DNA from: Pandoraea cepalis
GTDB taxonomy: Bacteria; Pseudomonadota; Gammaproteobacteria; Burkholderiales; Burkholderiaceae
Length of the DNA: 64,000 nucleotides
Direction: 5' to 3'
Assembly (NCBI RefSeq): GCF_902459665.1
Contig: NZ_CABPSL010000001.1
Span: 310,001 to 374,000 of the forward strand
The translations under genes were made by a program, and so were the position numbers. This document shows positions 8,880 through 17,192 of this stretch, piece after piece (the stretch's first letter is position 1; each line of letters begins with the position of its first letter). The notes beneath the pieces are model-generated. The model made no database searches. It was not told the DNA's origin and saw only the letters and a list, made by a program, of their open reading frames with translations.

Positions 8880-9866
8880 TCAGCCGACCAGAAGTCGATG
8901 CGTGAACAAGCGGTGCAACGTGCGCACGAAGAGCACGAGGATGGCCGCGCTCAGGAAGGCCAGGATCAGGCCGGCAAGCCCCTTGAGCACCCAGGTATCC
9001 GAGTAGGCCGCGTACTTGATGGCCGCATTGGACAGCGCCGCAATCGGGAAGCTGATGGCCCACCACGAGGCAGCGAAGGGAATCGACCGGCGGAAGACCT
9101 TGAACGAGAGCGAGATGAACAGGAACAGGCCGAAGTAAAAGAGCAGGCCGGCAAACATGTCCACATGGTGGGTGACGTTCACGTACGCCAGGAAGCCCAC
9201 CTCGAACGGTGCCATCATGATGATCAGCGACGGCACCATGCCGGCCGGCAGCGGTTCATGATGCACCACGCGCGAGAAGATCATCGTGAAGAACACGAGC
9301 GCCATCATCGTGCCGATGGCAATCGCGAACATGTTGAGCTCGTGCGCCCACGCCATCGGCATCGTGCCGCCGGCCACGGCGATATCGAGTGTGGCAACGC
9401 CGGGAATCAACCAGGCCGGCGCCGCGTGGGCCGGATCCTCCTGGCCTCGGAACAGCCGACCCGCGATAACGAAGGCCAGACCGATCGTCAGAATGGATCC
9501 GAGGGTCCAGACGACTTCGCCGAGCACTGCGCTGTAGAAGCCGACGACGGACGAGAGCAGCAGCACCGCAATCGTGATGGTGCCGAAGAAGTTGCCCGCG
9601 ACGGGATGATTGAATTCCGCTTTGACGACCGCGGGATACCGCGCCCACTTGACGGCGTAACCGATTGCCAGGGCAAGGAACGTGAGGATGGCGATGAGGC
9701 CAATCCCCTCCGCGATCTCCACATCGGCGCCGAAGAGCTGATGGGCGCCACGCCACGCAAGCGACAGTCCGGAAATACCCATGACTGACGCAAACAAATT
9801 GACGGGAAGGTGCTTTACCGAACTACGCGGCTGAACATATTGCGTAGTGGTGGTGGCATGACTCAT
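8880..9866 (-). CDS. SLAC1/TDT-family anion channel-like membrane protein
   Basis: A 328-aa integral membrane protein with about ten hydrophobic helices. It starts MSHATTTTQYVQPRSSVKHL and enters the first helix with 'FASVMGISGLSLAW', the typical opening of the TDT/SLAC1 family (TehA, plant SLAC1, fungal malate permeases). Family members carry small anions, dicarboxylates, sulfite or tellurite-related species. GAGGAAATC immediately before ATG 9866 fixes the start; the open frame extends 36 codons further but without an SD. It is divergent from a LeuCD-like dehydratase, so an organic-acid substrate is a reasonable but unproved guess. Confidence 0.82.
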   Translation of the reverse strand: MSHATTTTQYVQPRSSVKHLPVNLFASVMGISGLSLAWRGAHQLFGADVEIAEGIGLIAILTFLALAIGYAVKWARYPAVVKAEFNHPVAGNFFGTITIAVLLLSSVVGFYSAVLGEVVWTLGSILTIGLAFVIAGRLFRGQEDPAHAAPAWLIPGVATLDIAVAGGTMPMAWAHELNMFAIAIGTMMALVFFTMIFSRVVHHEPLPAGMVPSLIIMMAPFEVGFLAYVNVTHHVDMFAGLLFYFGLFLFISLSFKVFRRSIPFAASWWAISFPIAALSNAAIKYAAYSDTWVLKGLAGLILAFLSAAILVLFVRTLHRLFTHRLLVG

Positions 9867-10013
9867 GATTTCCTCACTGACTTTCGGTCGTACGCCGGCG
9901 CCGCAATGGCAACCCGGCTCGCTGGAGCGAAGCGTCGCTCGCGCCGTGAGGAAATTATGGGATGCGGTGGGCAAGACCGAAAGTGACGTAATGCGGCAAT
10001 TCCTGCCAACGTT

Positions 10014-10030
10014 GTGGCAAACATTGCCAC
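10014..10030. promoter_or_regulatory. Palindrome in the divergent promoter region (possible operator)
   Basis: GTGGCAA-aca-TTGCCAC is a perfect 7-bp-arm palindrome in the 310-bp gap (9867-10176) between the SLAC1-type gene and the dehydratase. Its central position suits a regulator controlling both. No regulator gene is adjacent. The rest of this gap shows no gene or RNA that I recognise. Confidence 0.35.
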
Positions 10031-10176
10031 CTGCGGGGAAAGGCGCGCCAGCTATGTGTCAGAGGCGCGTCGCGCGCGCAAGCCGGGGCCTTCGCAAATC
10101 GGGATGGCGACCTGCATGAATCGGCACTTCAGGATCGCGTGAGTGTTCGGTACATTGCCGGGACCAGGAGCGCTGC

Positions 10177-12207
10177 ATGACCGAACTTCACATTCCAGGC
10201 CGCATTCTCTTCCTCGGCGACGACCCCGACGCGATCGATGCCCAGCTTCAAGGGCGTGCATTGAATCCTGCACAGGCGGGGTCGCTGCGCAACGATGTGT
10301 CGACCGACGAGATCACGCCGATTCCGGTGCTGACGTATTACGACGACCGTCTGGGACGCTATCCCTACGTCGGCCTGAAGGCCGGCGAGCGGACACCGAT
10401 CGGCACGGACAGCGTGAAGCACGGCGGGTTCAGCGTGACAGTCGCTGGCAAACGCTACGGGAAAGGCTCATCGCGCGAGCACAGTCCGGTCGCGGAACGT
10501 CGTGCGGGCATCGTCCTGGTCATCGCGGAGAGCTTCGAGCGCATCTATCGACAGAACGCCGACAACGTCGGCTTGTTCACGTCGACGGACTTCGGACTCA
10601 TCGACCGAATCCAGCGGGGTGAGGCGATCGACATCGAGGAGCTGGTGGCGCCGCGTGACACACTCGCTGCCGCGATTCTGAGGCACGGTGGCCTGCTCAA
10701 GTACGGTCAGTCGCGCATGCGCGACGTTCGTCCTTACGCCATGGCGAATACGTCGCCCCGGCCGCAGACCCTCGCGGAGAAGATCCTGTTACGTCATCGC
10801 GTCGTGACCGACGATGTCGATGGCGGTCTGCCACCGGGCGCCGGCGGCTTCGTGAAGGCGGACTGGCGCTTTATCCACGAGTACTACACGGGCATGTGCA
10901 CGCACATGCTGCATGCGGCATTCGGACGACCGACTGTGCTCCACGAGCCGCAGTCGATCATCGCCTTCGAAGATCATCTCTCGTATTCGAATCGTAGCCC
11001 GGTGCATAGCCAGAACGGGTTGATGACCGGCGTGTACCACTTGTCCAGCGCGCATCGCGACTTCGTCCGCGAGTACGGCATTCGCCATCATGGCTATCTA
11101 GGCGACGCCGACGTGGGCCATGGGAAAGGGTCCGAAGGTATCTCGCACGCCGTTATGGCCGAGCGTTACGCATTGCCGGGTCAGGTCGTGGTCGGCACGG
11201 ACTCCCATACGCCGCATAGCGGTGCGGTGGGTTGCGTGGCGTTCGGCGTGGGAACGACTGACATGGCCAACAGCATGGTCACCGGTGCGGTGCGGTTGAC
11301 GGTGCCCGCGTCGCTGCGCATCGATCTCGTGGGTCGGATTCCCGCGGGCGTGACGGCAAAGGACATCGTGCTCGAACTGCTCGCGGCGCCCCGCATCAAG
11401 GCAGGCGCGGGCGTGGGCAGGATCTTCGAGTTCGCGGGAGAGGCGATCCGGCAGTTGTCGACGGACGAGCGTGCTACGTTGACGAACATGACCGCCGAAC
11501 TGGGCGGATTCACAGGCATCGTTGCGCCAGACGAGGAAACGGTTCGATTCCTGCGCGAACGCCGAGGCGTGACGTTCGTCATCGAAGACTGGATGCACAG
11601 TGATGAGGGCGCGGTCTATGCGGACGTCATTCGCATCGATTGCAGCGCGGTCGTCCCGATGGTGGCGCGGCCGGGCGATCCCGGAAACGGCGTGCCGATC
11701 ACCGATGTCACCGAAGGGCCGATTCGCTTCGATATTGCCTATGGGGGATCCTGCACCGCCGGCAAGCGTGAAGACTTCGACTATTACCATGCGGTCCTGT
11801 CATGGGCGGCGGAGCGCGGACTGAAGGTGCCCTCGCATGTGAAGTTGTATCTGCAGTTCGGCACCGTTGCCGTTCGGGACTACTGCGAGCATCGTGGTTA
11901 CCTGAAAGCGTTCGAGCAGGTGGGGGCGGAATTGTTGCAGCCCGCATGCGGCGCGTGTGCGAACTGTGGCCCGGGGTCGTCGACGCACGCCGAGCAGGTG
12001 ACGATCAGTGCCATCAATCGGAACTTCCCAGGGCGCTCCGGACCCGGCAAGGTTTGGCTGGCCAGTCCGCCGACGGTCGCCGCGAGCGCCATCGCCGGTG
12101 AGTTGGTGTCGTTTGAGGAATTGCAGCGACGGTTCGGTGATCGCCTGCCGGACGCGCAGTCCCCATCGACGTCGCCGAGAGCGCTCCCGTCGTCGCCGTG
12201 TGCCTGA
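10177..12207 (+). CDS. Aconitase-superfamily dehydratase, circularly permuted LeuD-LeuC-like
   Basis: A 676-aa enzyme of the aconitase/isopropylmalate isomerase superfamily with inverted domain order. Residues 1-~185 are the swivel (LeuD-like) domain, shown by 'GKGSSREHSPVAE' around residue 100. Residues ~198-645 are the LeuC-like catalytic part: TLAEKILLRHRV, then GTDSHTPHSGAVGC near 340. The [4Fe-4S] ligands are visible as Cys526 (GGSCTAGK) and Cys591/Cys594 (PACGACANC). It should isomerise or dehydrate a hydroxy-di/tricarboxylate, but the substrate cannot be told from sequence. It is not beside leuB or leuA, so a housekeeping role in leucine synthesis is unlikely. The ATG at 10177 begins directly before the swivel fold. 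Confidence 0.85.
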   Translation: MTELHIPGRILFLGDDPDAIDAQLQGRALNPAQAGSLRNDVSTDEITPIPVLTYYDDRLGRYPYVGLKAGERTPIGTDSVKHGGFSVTVAGKRYGKGSSREHSPVAERRAGIVLVIAESFERIYRQNADNVGLFTSTDFGLIDRIQRGEAIDIEELVAPRDTLAAAILRHGGLLKYGQSRMRDVRPYAMANTSPRPQTLAEKILLRHRVVTDDVDGGLPPGAGGFVKADWRFIHEYYTGMCTHMLHAAFGRPTVLHEPQSIIAFEDHLSYSNRSPVHSQNGLMTGVYHLSSAHRDFVREYGIRHHGYLGDADVGHGKGSEGISHAVMAERYALPGQVVVGTDSHTPHSGAVGCVAFGVGTTDMANSMVTGAVRLTVPASLRIDLVGRIPAGVTAKDIVLELLAAPRIKAGAGVGRIFEFAGEAIRQLSTDERATLTNMTAELGGFTGIVAPDEETVRFLRERRGVTFVIEDWMHSDEGAVYADVIRIDCSAVVPMVARPGDPGNGVPITDVTEGPIRFDIAYGGSCTAGKREDFDYYHAVLSWAAERGLKVPSHVKLYLQFGTVAVRDYCEHRGYLKAFEQVGAELLQPACGACANCGPGSSTHAEQVTISAINRNFPGRSGPGKVWLASPPTVAASAIAGELVSFEELQRRFGDRLPDAQSPSTSPRALPSSPCA

Positions 12208-12270
12208 GCAATCCCCGCCCCTTGCGAAGGCTTGAGGGGGAGCGACGCGAGAAACGTGTAGAAAAAAGTG

Positions 12271-12303
12271 GCGCCAATATACTGGGGTGGAGTATATTGG
12301 CGC
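12271..12303. promoter_or_regulatory. RcnR-type operator upstream of rcnA
   Basis: Two perfect 13-bp arms, GCGCCAATATACT and AGTATATTGGCGC, flank the heptamer GGGGTGG. The core TACT-GGGGTGG-AGTA matches the TACT-G-tract-AGTA operators of RcnR/DmeR-type (CsoR family) nickel/cobalt repressors. It ends 25 bp before the rcnA start and so overlaps its promoter or leader. No rcnR-like gene lies within the window. Confidence 0.88.
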
Positions 12304-12328
12304 ACCCACACTATGCACCTTCTCCGAC

Positions 12329-13447
12329 ATGGCCGACTTCGCCAACCTACTTCAGCAGGGTAACGCGTGGCTTTTCATCCCCAGCGCAATCTTGCTCGGG
12401 GCGCTCCACGGACTGGAGCCTGGACATTCCAAGACGATGATGGCCGCGTTCATCGTGGCTATTCGCGGCACGATTGGGCAAGCGGTGTTGCTCGGCCTGT
12501 CCGCGACGGTGTCGCACACGGCGGTCGTTTGGGGCGTGGCGTTGGGCGGCTTGTATCTCGGCCGGAATTGGGACGCGCAAGCGACCGAACCGTACTTTCA
12601 GATCGCCTCGGCGGTGCTGATCGTTGCCGTCGCCTGCTGGATGGTCTGGCGCACCTGGCGCGACCAACATCACCACGACCACCACCACGGTCATGACCAC
12701 AGCCACGACCATGATCACGATGAGACGCGGGTCATCGATACGGGGCACGGTCTGGTCCGTCTGGCGATCTTCGAGGAGGGCGTGCCTCCGCGCTTTCGTT
12801 TATCCCGCCAAGGACATCACGGCCAGGATTGGGCGGCGGAGAACGTGCGAATCGAGACCGAGCGTCCGGGAGGTGCCAAGCAAACGTTCACGTTTGTGCC
12901 GCGTGACGGGTATCTCGAATCTGTCGAAGAGATTCCGGAGCCTCACGCGTTCACGGCGCGCCTGCTGCTGGAGCATGGCTTCCATCGTCATGGCTACGAT
13001 GTCGAGTTCACGGAGCACGATCATTCGCATGGCGGCCTGGACGTGGCTTCGGACGACTACCAGGACGCCCACGAGCGGGCGCACGCCGACGATATCAAAC
13101 GCCGCTTCGCGAATCGGGACGTCACGACCGGGCAGATCGTGATGTTCGGTCTGACGGGCGGACTGGTGCCATGCCCGGCGTCGATTACGGTGCTGCTGCT
13201 TTGCCTTCAACTCAAAAAGTTCGCCCTGGGGGCGGGACTGGTGCTGTGCTTCAGCATTGGACTGGCGCTCACCATGGTGGCCTCCGGCACGCTCGCCGCG
13301 CTCAGCGTCAAACACGTGTCCAGACGGTGGAGCGGCTTCGGCGAGTTCGCGCGCAAGGCGCCCTATTTCTCCAGCGCCCTGATCGTAATGGTCGGCTTGT
13401 ATGTGGGCTACCAGGGGTATCTCGGCTTGGCGACAGCGACTCACTGA
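12329..13447 (+). CDS. rcnA: Nickel/cobalt efflux transporter RcnA-like
   Basis: A 372-aa NiCoT/RcnA-type exporter. The first helix pair carries ALHGLEPGHSKTM, the RcnA form of the HX4DH-like metal motif. Residues ~112-135 are extremely His/Asp-rich (HHHDHHHGHDHSHDHDHD), a cytoplasmic metal-binding loop. A longer soluble loop follows, then 'GLTGGLVPCPASITVLLL' and further helices. The start at 12329 (MADFANLLQQ) was chosen because the operator occupies the DNA before it. It should expel excess Ni2+ or Co2+ across the inner membrane and be derepressed by these metals through the upstream operator. The loop between residues ~140 and 260 is longer than in E. coli RcnA. Confidence 0.9.
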   Translation: MADFANLLQQGNAWLFIPSAILLGALHGLEPGHSKTMMAAFIVAIRGTIGQAVLLGLSATVSHTAVVWGVALGGLYLGRNWDAQATEPYFQIASAVLIVAVACWMVWRTWRDQHHHDHHHGHDHSHDHDHDETRVIDTGHGLVRLAIFEEGVPPRFRLSRQGHHGQDWAAENVRIETERPGGAKQTFTFVPRDGYLESVEEIPEPHAFTARLLLEHGFHRHGYDVEFTEHDHSHGGLDVASDDYQDAHERAHADDIKRRFANRDVTTGQIVMFGLTGGLVPCPASITVLLLCLQLKKFALGAGLVLCFSIGLALTMVASGTLAALSVKHVSRRWSGFGEFARKAPYFSSALIVMVGLYVGYQGYLGLATATH

Positions 13448-13467
13448 CACACCGTGTATCGGCGATC

Positions 13468-13486
13468 GGCGGGCACCGTGCCCGCC
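13468..13486 (+). terminator. Hairpin downstream of rcnA
   Basis: GGCGGGCA-CCG-TGCCCGCC is a perfect 8-bp stem 20 bp past the rcnA stop. Only a weak pyrimidine-rich tail (CCCCTCCTTCC) follows, so termination is probable but not typical. Confidence 0.55.
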
Positions 13487-13593
13487 CGAGTCCCCTCCTT
13501 CCCCATTCCTCCGAGCAGCTCATTGCGTGAATGCCGAGCCGGCCCACGTTTCTTATGGCCGCGGCCCACAGCATCGCAGTTCGTCATGATGTT

Positions 13594-13635
13594 CGTCATT
13601 TCGGCAGATAAGTCATGAATTTCGACGAAATGACG
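13594..13635. promoter_or_regulatory. Inverted repeat upstream of the saccharopine-dehydrogenase-like gene
   Basis: CGTCATTTCG (13594-13603) and CGAAATGACG (13626-13635) are perfect 10-bp arms spaced by 22 bp. A related TTCGTCAT copy stands just upstream at about 13580. The element is 125 bp before ATG 13760 and looks like a two-site operator for an unknown regulator. The 312-bp gap 13448-13759 shows nothing else apart from the rcnA hairpin. Confidence 0.4.
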
Positions 13636-13759
13636 CTACATTTCATCCGACACTCTCCCTAGAATGGATGTGGCGGTGCTTGCACAAACGTCGAAGCCGT
13701 CGATTCGGCGTGACGCTGGCCAGCCCTGCCGTTCGACGTTTCCATTCGAGGGGAAGACC

Positions 13760-14857
13760 ATGAAGAAGATCGCCTTGCTTGGCGCGGGACACATCGGCCA
13801 GACCATTGCGCGCTTGTTGCACGATAGCGGCGACTACCGGGTCACGGTTTTCGACCGCAACGCGCAGGCGGCTGCCGTGGTGCGCAACCATGCCCACACG
13901 TTCGTCGAACTGACGGGATGCGATACCGGCTCGCTGCAACGGGCCATCTCGGGCCATGATGCCGTCGTCAATGCGCTCCCCTACACCATGGCCACGAGCG
14001 CCGCGACGGCCGCCGTCGCAGCAGGGTGCCACTACTTCGATCTGACCGAGGACGTGGCCGCAACGCACGCGATCCAGCAGTTGGCCGAGGGCGCGTCGAC
14101 CGTGCTGATGCCGCAATGCGGCCTGGCCCCCGGATTCATCGCCATCGCGGCCCATCATCTCGCGGCCACCTTCGATCAGGTCGACTCCGTGAAGATGCGT
14201 GTCGGCGCGTTACCGGCATTTCCTACCAACTCGCTCAAGTACAACCTGACGTGGAGCGTCGACGGGCTCATCAACGAGTACTGCCAGCCGTGCGAAGCGA
14301 TTCGCGACGGGGTCAGACTGAGCGTACAGCCGCTGGAGGATCTGGAGCACTTTTCGCTGGATGGCGTGGAGTACGAAGCGTTCAACACGTCGGGCGGAGT
14401 GGGCACGCTATGCGAGACCCTCAGCGGACGCGTACGCGATCTCGATTACAAGTCCGTGCGCTATCCGGGCCACGGCGCGTTGATGAAGGTACTGCTCAAC
14501 GAACTGCGCCTCAAGGACGATCAGGAAACGATCAAGACGATCCTCAAGCGCGCGGTGCCGAGCACCCTGCAGGACGTGGTGCTGATCTTCGTGGTCGTGA
14601 GCGGCCTTCGCCGCGGCGTGCTGACGCAGGAAGTCTTCGCGCGGAAGATCTTCGCCGAGCGCAACAATGGACACAGCGCCAGCGCGATCCAGATCACGAC
14701 GGCGTCGGCCATCTGCGCGGCGCTCGACATGTTCGTCAGCGGGCAGTTGCCGCAACGTGGCTTCGTGCGTCAGGAACAGATTGCCCTGGCAAACTTCCTG
14801 GCGAATCGGTTCGGCCAGGTCTACGCACACTCGACGCATATTGAATCCCTCTCCTGA
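13760..14857 (+). CDS. Saccharopine dehydrogenase-like NAD(P)-binding oxidoreductase
   Basis: A 365-aa protein starting MKKIALLGAGHIGQTIARLL, a Rossmann GxGxxG. The middle contains 'VVNALPYTMATSAATAAVAAG' and 'MPQCGLAPGFIAIAAHHLA', the pattern of saccharopine dehydrogenase/LYS9-type enzymes. A long substrate domain includes 'NTSGGVGTLCETL'. GGGGAAG precedes the ATG. Bacterial relatives act on lysine-derived or other amino-dicarboxylates; substrate unknown here. It stands alone between rcnA and a convergent porin. Confidence 0.83.
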   Translation: MKKIALLGAGHIGQTIARLLHDSGDYRVTVFDRNAQAAAVVRNHAHTFVELTGCDTGSLQRAISGHDAVVNALPYTMATSAATAAVAAGCHYFDLTEDVAATHAIQQLAEGASTVLMPQCGLAPGFIAIAAHHLAATFDQVDSVKMRVGALPAFPTNSLKYNLTWSVDGLINEYCQPCEAIRDGVRLSVQPLEDLEHFSLDGVEYEAFNTSGGVGTLCETLSGRVRDLDYKSVRYPGHGALMKVLLNELRLKDDQETIKTILKRAVPSTLQDVVLIFVVVSGLRRGVLTQEVFARKIFAERNNGHSASAIQITTASAICAALDMFVSGQLPQRGFVRQEQIALANFLANRFGQVYAHSTHIESLS

Positions 14858-14877
14858 CGCCAGAGAGTGATCGCCTG

Positions 14878-14935
14878 AAAAAAACACGACGACCCGGCAA
14901 GCGGTTTACCCACCACTGGCGCCGGGCCGTCGTCG
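14878..14935 (-). terminator. Terminator of the porin operon
   Basis: On the minus strand CGACGACGGCCCGGC pairs (with one bulge) with GCCGGGTCGTCG, followed by TG and seven T residues. It lies 11 bp past the porin stop and marks the end of the ABC-porin transcript. Confidence 0.75.
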
Positions 14936-14945
14936 AGGAAAAGCG

Positions 14946-16022
14946 TTAGAAGCGATGCTGGATGCCAGCCGTGACGCCGACCTGCGTGTCGGCCGCACCG
15001 GTCAGGTCACGCGACAGGCTCACGTTCTGGCCATGTTTGGCGAACGCGTAACCGCCAGACAGGTACAGCGCCGTGCGCTTGGACATCGCGTACTGCGCGC
15101 GCAGCGAGATCAGCGTCGGATCTGCGTCGCTCGCGTCCTTGATGTTCTGATGGTAGATCGCGCCATACAACGTGAATGCCGGCGTGAAGTCATAGGACCC
15201 GCCCAGCCAGTACATGTCGCTGCGCAGCGACGCAGTGCCCGCCGTCACAAACGTCTTCTTGTAGTTCCGGTAGCCCGCCATCACTTTCGCATGGCCAAAG
15301 CGATAGCTCGCGCCGGCATGAATTCCCTGGATGTAGTCGGTCGTGTCGGCCGGCGCGACGCTGCTGCCCGCGCCGTTCTGCCGGTCGTACGTGGCGACGA
15401 GCGCAAGCGGGCCGTTCTCGTACCCGACAGCGAAGTCATACTTCGACGATGTCTTTGTGCTACCCGCCACGTTGCCGAAGCCATACAACGCGCCGAGCTT
15501 GAACCCGTTGAACTCACCGTCGTAACGCACGGCGTTGGCCGAGCGCGAGAACAGTCCATCCTTGCGTGCGCCGGTGGCCGTGGCGCTGGTCGCCCACGAG
15601 TAGTTCGGCGCGTAGCCCATCGGATCGAACTGAAGCATGTAGTCGTACGTCGTCGTGAATGTACGACCGAGCGTGACCTGGCCCCATTGTTTGTGCTTGA
15701 GCCCAACCACCGCACGACGATCGAAGATCGCGCCGGGGCCATCGTCGAACTGACCGTTGACGATGCTGATGCCGCTCTCGAGCTGGAAGATGGCCTTGAG
15801 GTCGCCGCCAAGGTCTTCGCTGCCCTTGAAGCCGAAGCGCGACGTATTCTTGCCGCCGGAAACGGCGCGTGCCGCGCCACCGGCGTCGCTGGCGTGATTC
15901 ACATATTCCACCCCGGCGTCCATGATCCCGTAGATCGTCACGTTCGATGCCGCGTGCGTCAGGCCGGCATTGAGCATGCCGACAGCGCTCAATGCGGCCA
16001 GACCGATACTGCTTATTTTCAT
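14946..16022 (-). CDS. Gram-negative porin (OmpC/Porin_4 type)
   Basis: A 358-aa outer-membrane porin. The first ~25 residues are a Sec signal peptide ending in THA-AS. The mature protein opens with SNVTIYGIMDAGVEYVN and ends in GVTAGIQHRF, with the terminal Phe needed for BAM insertion. Alternating amphipathic strands with 'RFGFKGSEDLGGDLKAIFQ' are typical of 16-stranded Burkholderiaceae porins. It lies 99 bp past the ABC ATPase gene on the same strand and may be co-transcribed with it, providing the outer-membrane step for the same substrate. Confidence 0.92.
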   Translation of the reverse strand: MKISSIGLAALSAVGMLNAGLTHAASNVTIYGIMDAGVEYVNHASDAGGAARAVSGGKNTSRFGFKGSEDLGGDLKAIFQLESGISIVNGQFDDGPGAIFDRRAVVGLKHKQWGQVTLGRTFTTTYDYMLQFDPMGYAPNYSWATSATATGARKDGLFSRSANAVRYDGEFNGFKLGALYGFGNVAGSTKTSSKYDFAVGYENGPLALVATYDRQNGAGSSVAPADTTDYIQGIHAGASYRFGHAKVMAGYRNYKKTFVTAGTASLRSDMYWLGGSYDFTPAFTLYGAIYHQNIKDASDADPTLISLRAQYAMSKRTALYLSGGYAFAKHGQNVSLSRDLTGAADTQVGVTAGIQHRF

Positions 16023-16121
16023 GGGTGTCTCCTCTCTTCTGTTTCTCGTGGTGTTGCGCGGGAGAGCGCCCGCGCGTCGCGTGAAAAGCAGGGGGCGCGC
16101 TGACGCGGCGGCGTGCCCGTG

Positions 16122-17192
16122 TCAGGCTTGCGCCTGCGCGAAGGCCCAACAATCGTTCGCCGGAAATTCCACCCAGTGATGGCCCGGCTCGCGTGCCATC
16201 TGGCCGAACGCCCGGAAGCGCAGCGATCCGCAATGGAACAGGTACTCCCAGCGGTCGCCGAGATACATCGACGTGACGAGCTGTGCGCTCACGCGGTTTT
16301 GGCCCGGGCCGTCGGCCACCTGCACGCGCTCCAGGCGAATGACAGCCTGCGCGTCCTGTCCCGGTGCGAGCGTGTCGCGCGCCCGGGCTTGCAGGGCGAA
16401 GCCATCGCCTGCGAGCGTGACGAGATCGCCGTCGACGGCGCTCACCGTCGCATCGATCCGGTTGTTGCTGCCCATGAATTCCGCCGTGTACAGCGAGCGC
16501 GGCGCGCCGTAGAGTTCGGCGGGCGAGCCCTCCTGCTCGATGCGTCCGTTGCGCAGCAGCAGGATCCGATCCGACATCGCCATGGCCTCTGTCTGATCGT
16601 GCGTAACGCACAGCGCCGACAAGCCGAGCGAGACGATCAGCTCGCGCAGCCACGCACGCGCTTCTTCGCGCAACTTGGCGTCGAGGTTCGAGAGCGGTTC
16701 GTCGAGCAGAATGACGGGCGGGTTGTAGACCAGCGCACGCGCAATGGCCACGCGCTGCTGCTGTCCGCCCGAGAGCTGGAACGGAAAGCGCGCCGCCAGA
16801 TGACCGAGGCCAAGCTGGTCGAGTGCGTTCTGCACGCGCTCGCGCCGCTCCGCCGCACCGACCTTACGCAGCTTCAGACCATAGCCAACGTTGTCCGCGA
16901 CGGTGCGATGCGGCCACAGCGCGTACGACTGGAACACCAGGCCGAGCGAGCGTTGCTCGACAGGGCAGTCGATGCCCTGTGCGCCGTCGAAGAAGACCTG
17001 ATCGTCGAGCGCGATGCGGCCTTGCGACGGCTGTTCGAGCCCCGCCACCGCGCGCAGCAACGTGGTCTTGCCGCTACCCGACGCGCCGAGCAGACACACG
17101 ACTTCACCCGCTTTGAGTTCGAACGACACGCCTTTGAGGATGGGGTTGGCGCCGTAGCTCAGAAAGAGGTTGTCGACGATGAGCTTATCCAT
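16122..17192 (-). CDS. ABC transporter ATP-binding protein (FbpC/PotA-like)
   Basis: A 356-aa ATPase with Walker A GASGSGKT, signature LSGGQQQRVAIARAL, Walker B VILLDEPLSNLDAKL and the switch His in CVTHDQTEAMAMSD. A C-terminal TOBE-type domain (~residues 245-350) follows, as in iron(III), phosphonate and polyamine importers. Its ATG (17192) overlaps the stop of the permease gene by 8 nt (ATGGATAA), so the two are translationally coupled. It energises the importer coded by the next two genes upstream. Confidence 0.92.
   Translation of the reverse strand: MDKLIVDNLFLSYGANPILKGVSFELKAGEVVCLLGASGSGKTTLLRAVAGLEQPSQGRIALDDQVFFDGAQGIDCPVEQRSLGLVFQSYALWPHRTVADNVGYGLKLRKVGAAERRERVQNALDQLGLGHLAARFPFQLSGGQQQRVAIARALVYNPPVILLDEPLSNLDAKLREEARAWLRELIVSLGLSALCVTHDQTEAMAMSDRILLLRNGRIEQEGSPAELYGAPRSLYTAEFMGSNNRIDATVSAVDGDLVTLAGDGFALQARARDTLAPGQDAQAVIRLERVQVADGPGQNRVSAQLVTSMYLGDRWEYLFHCGSLRFRAFGQMAREPGHHWVEFPANDCWAFAQAQA

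Noticed and set aside
8799-8880. Guanidine riboswitch upstream of the SMR gene
   Set aside because: Searched by eye for the ACGR-loop hairpins of mini-ykkC and the ykkC core; only the terminator of the neighbouring gene is present.
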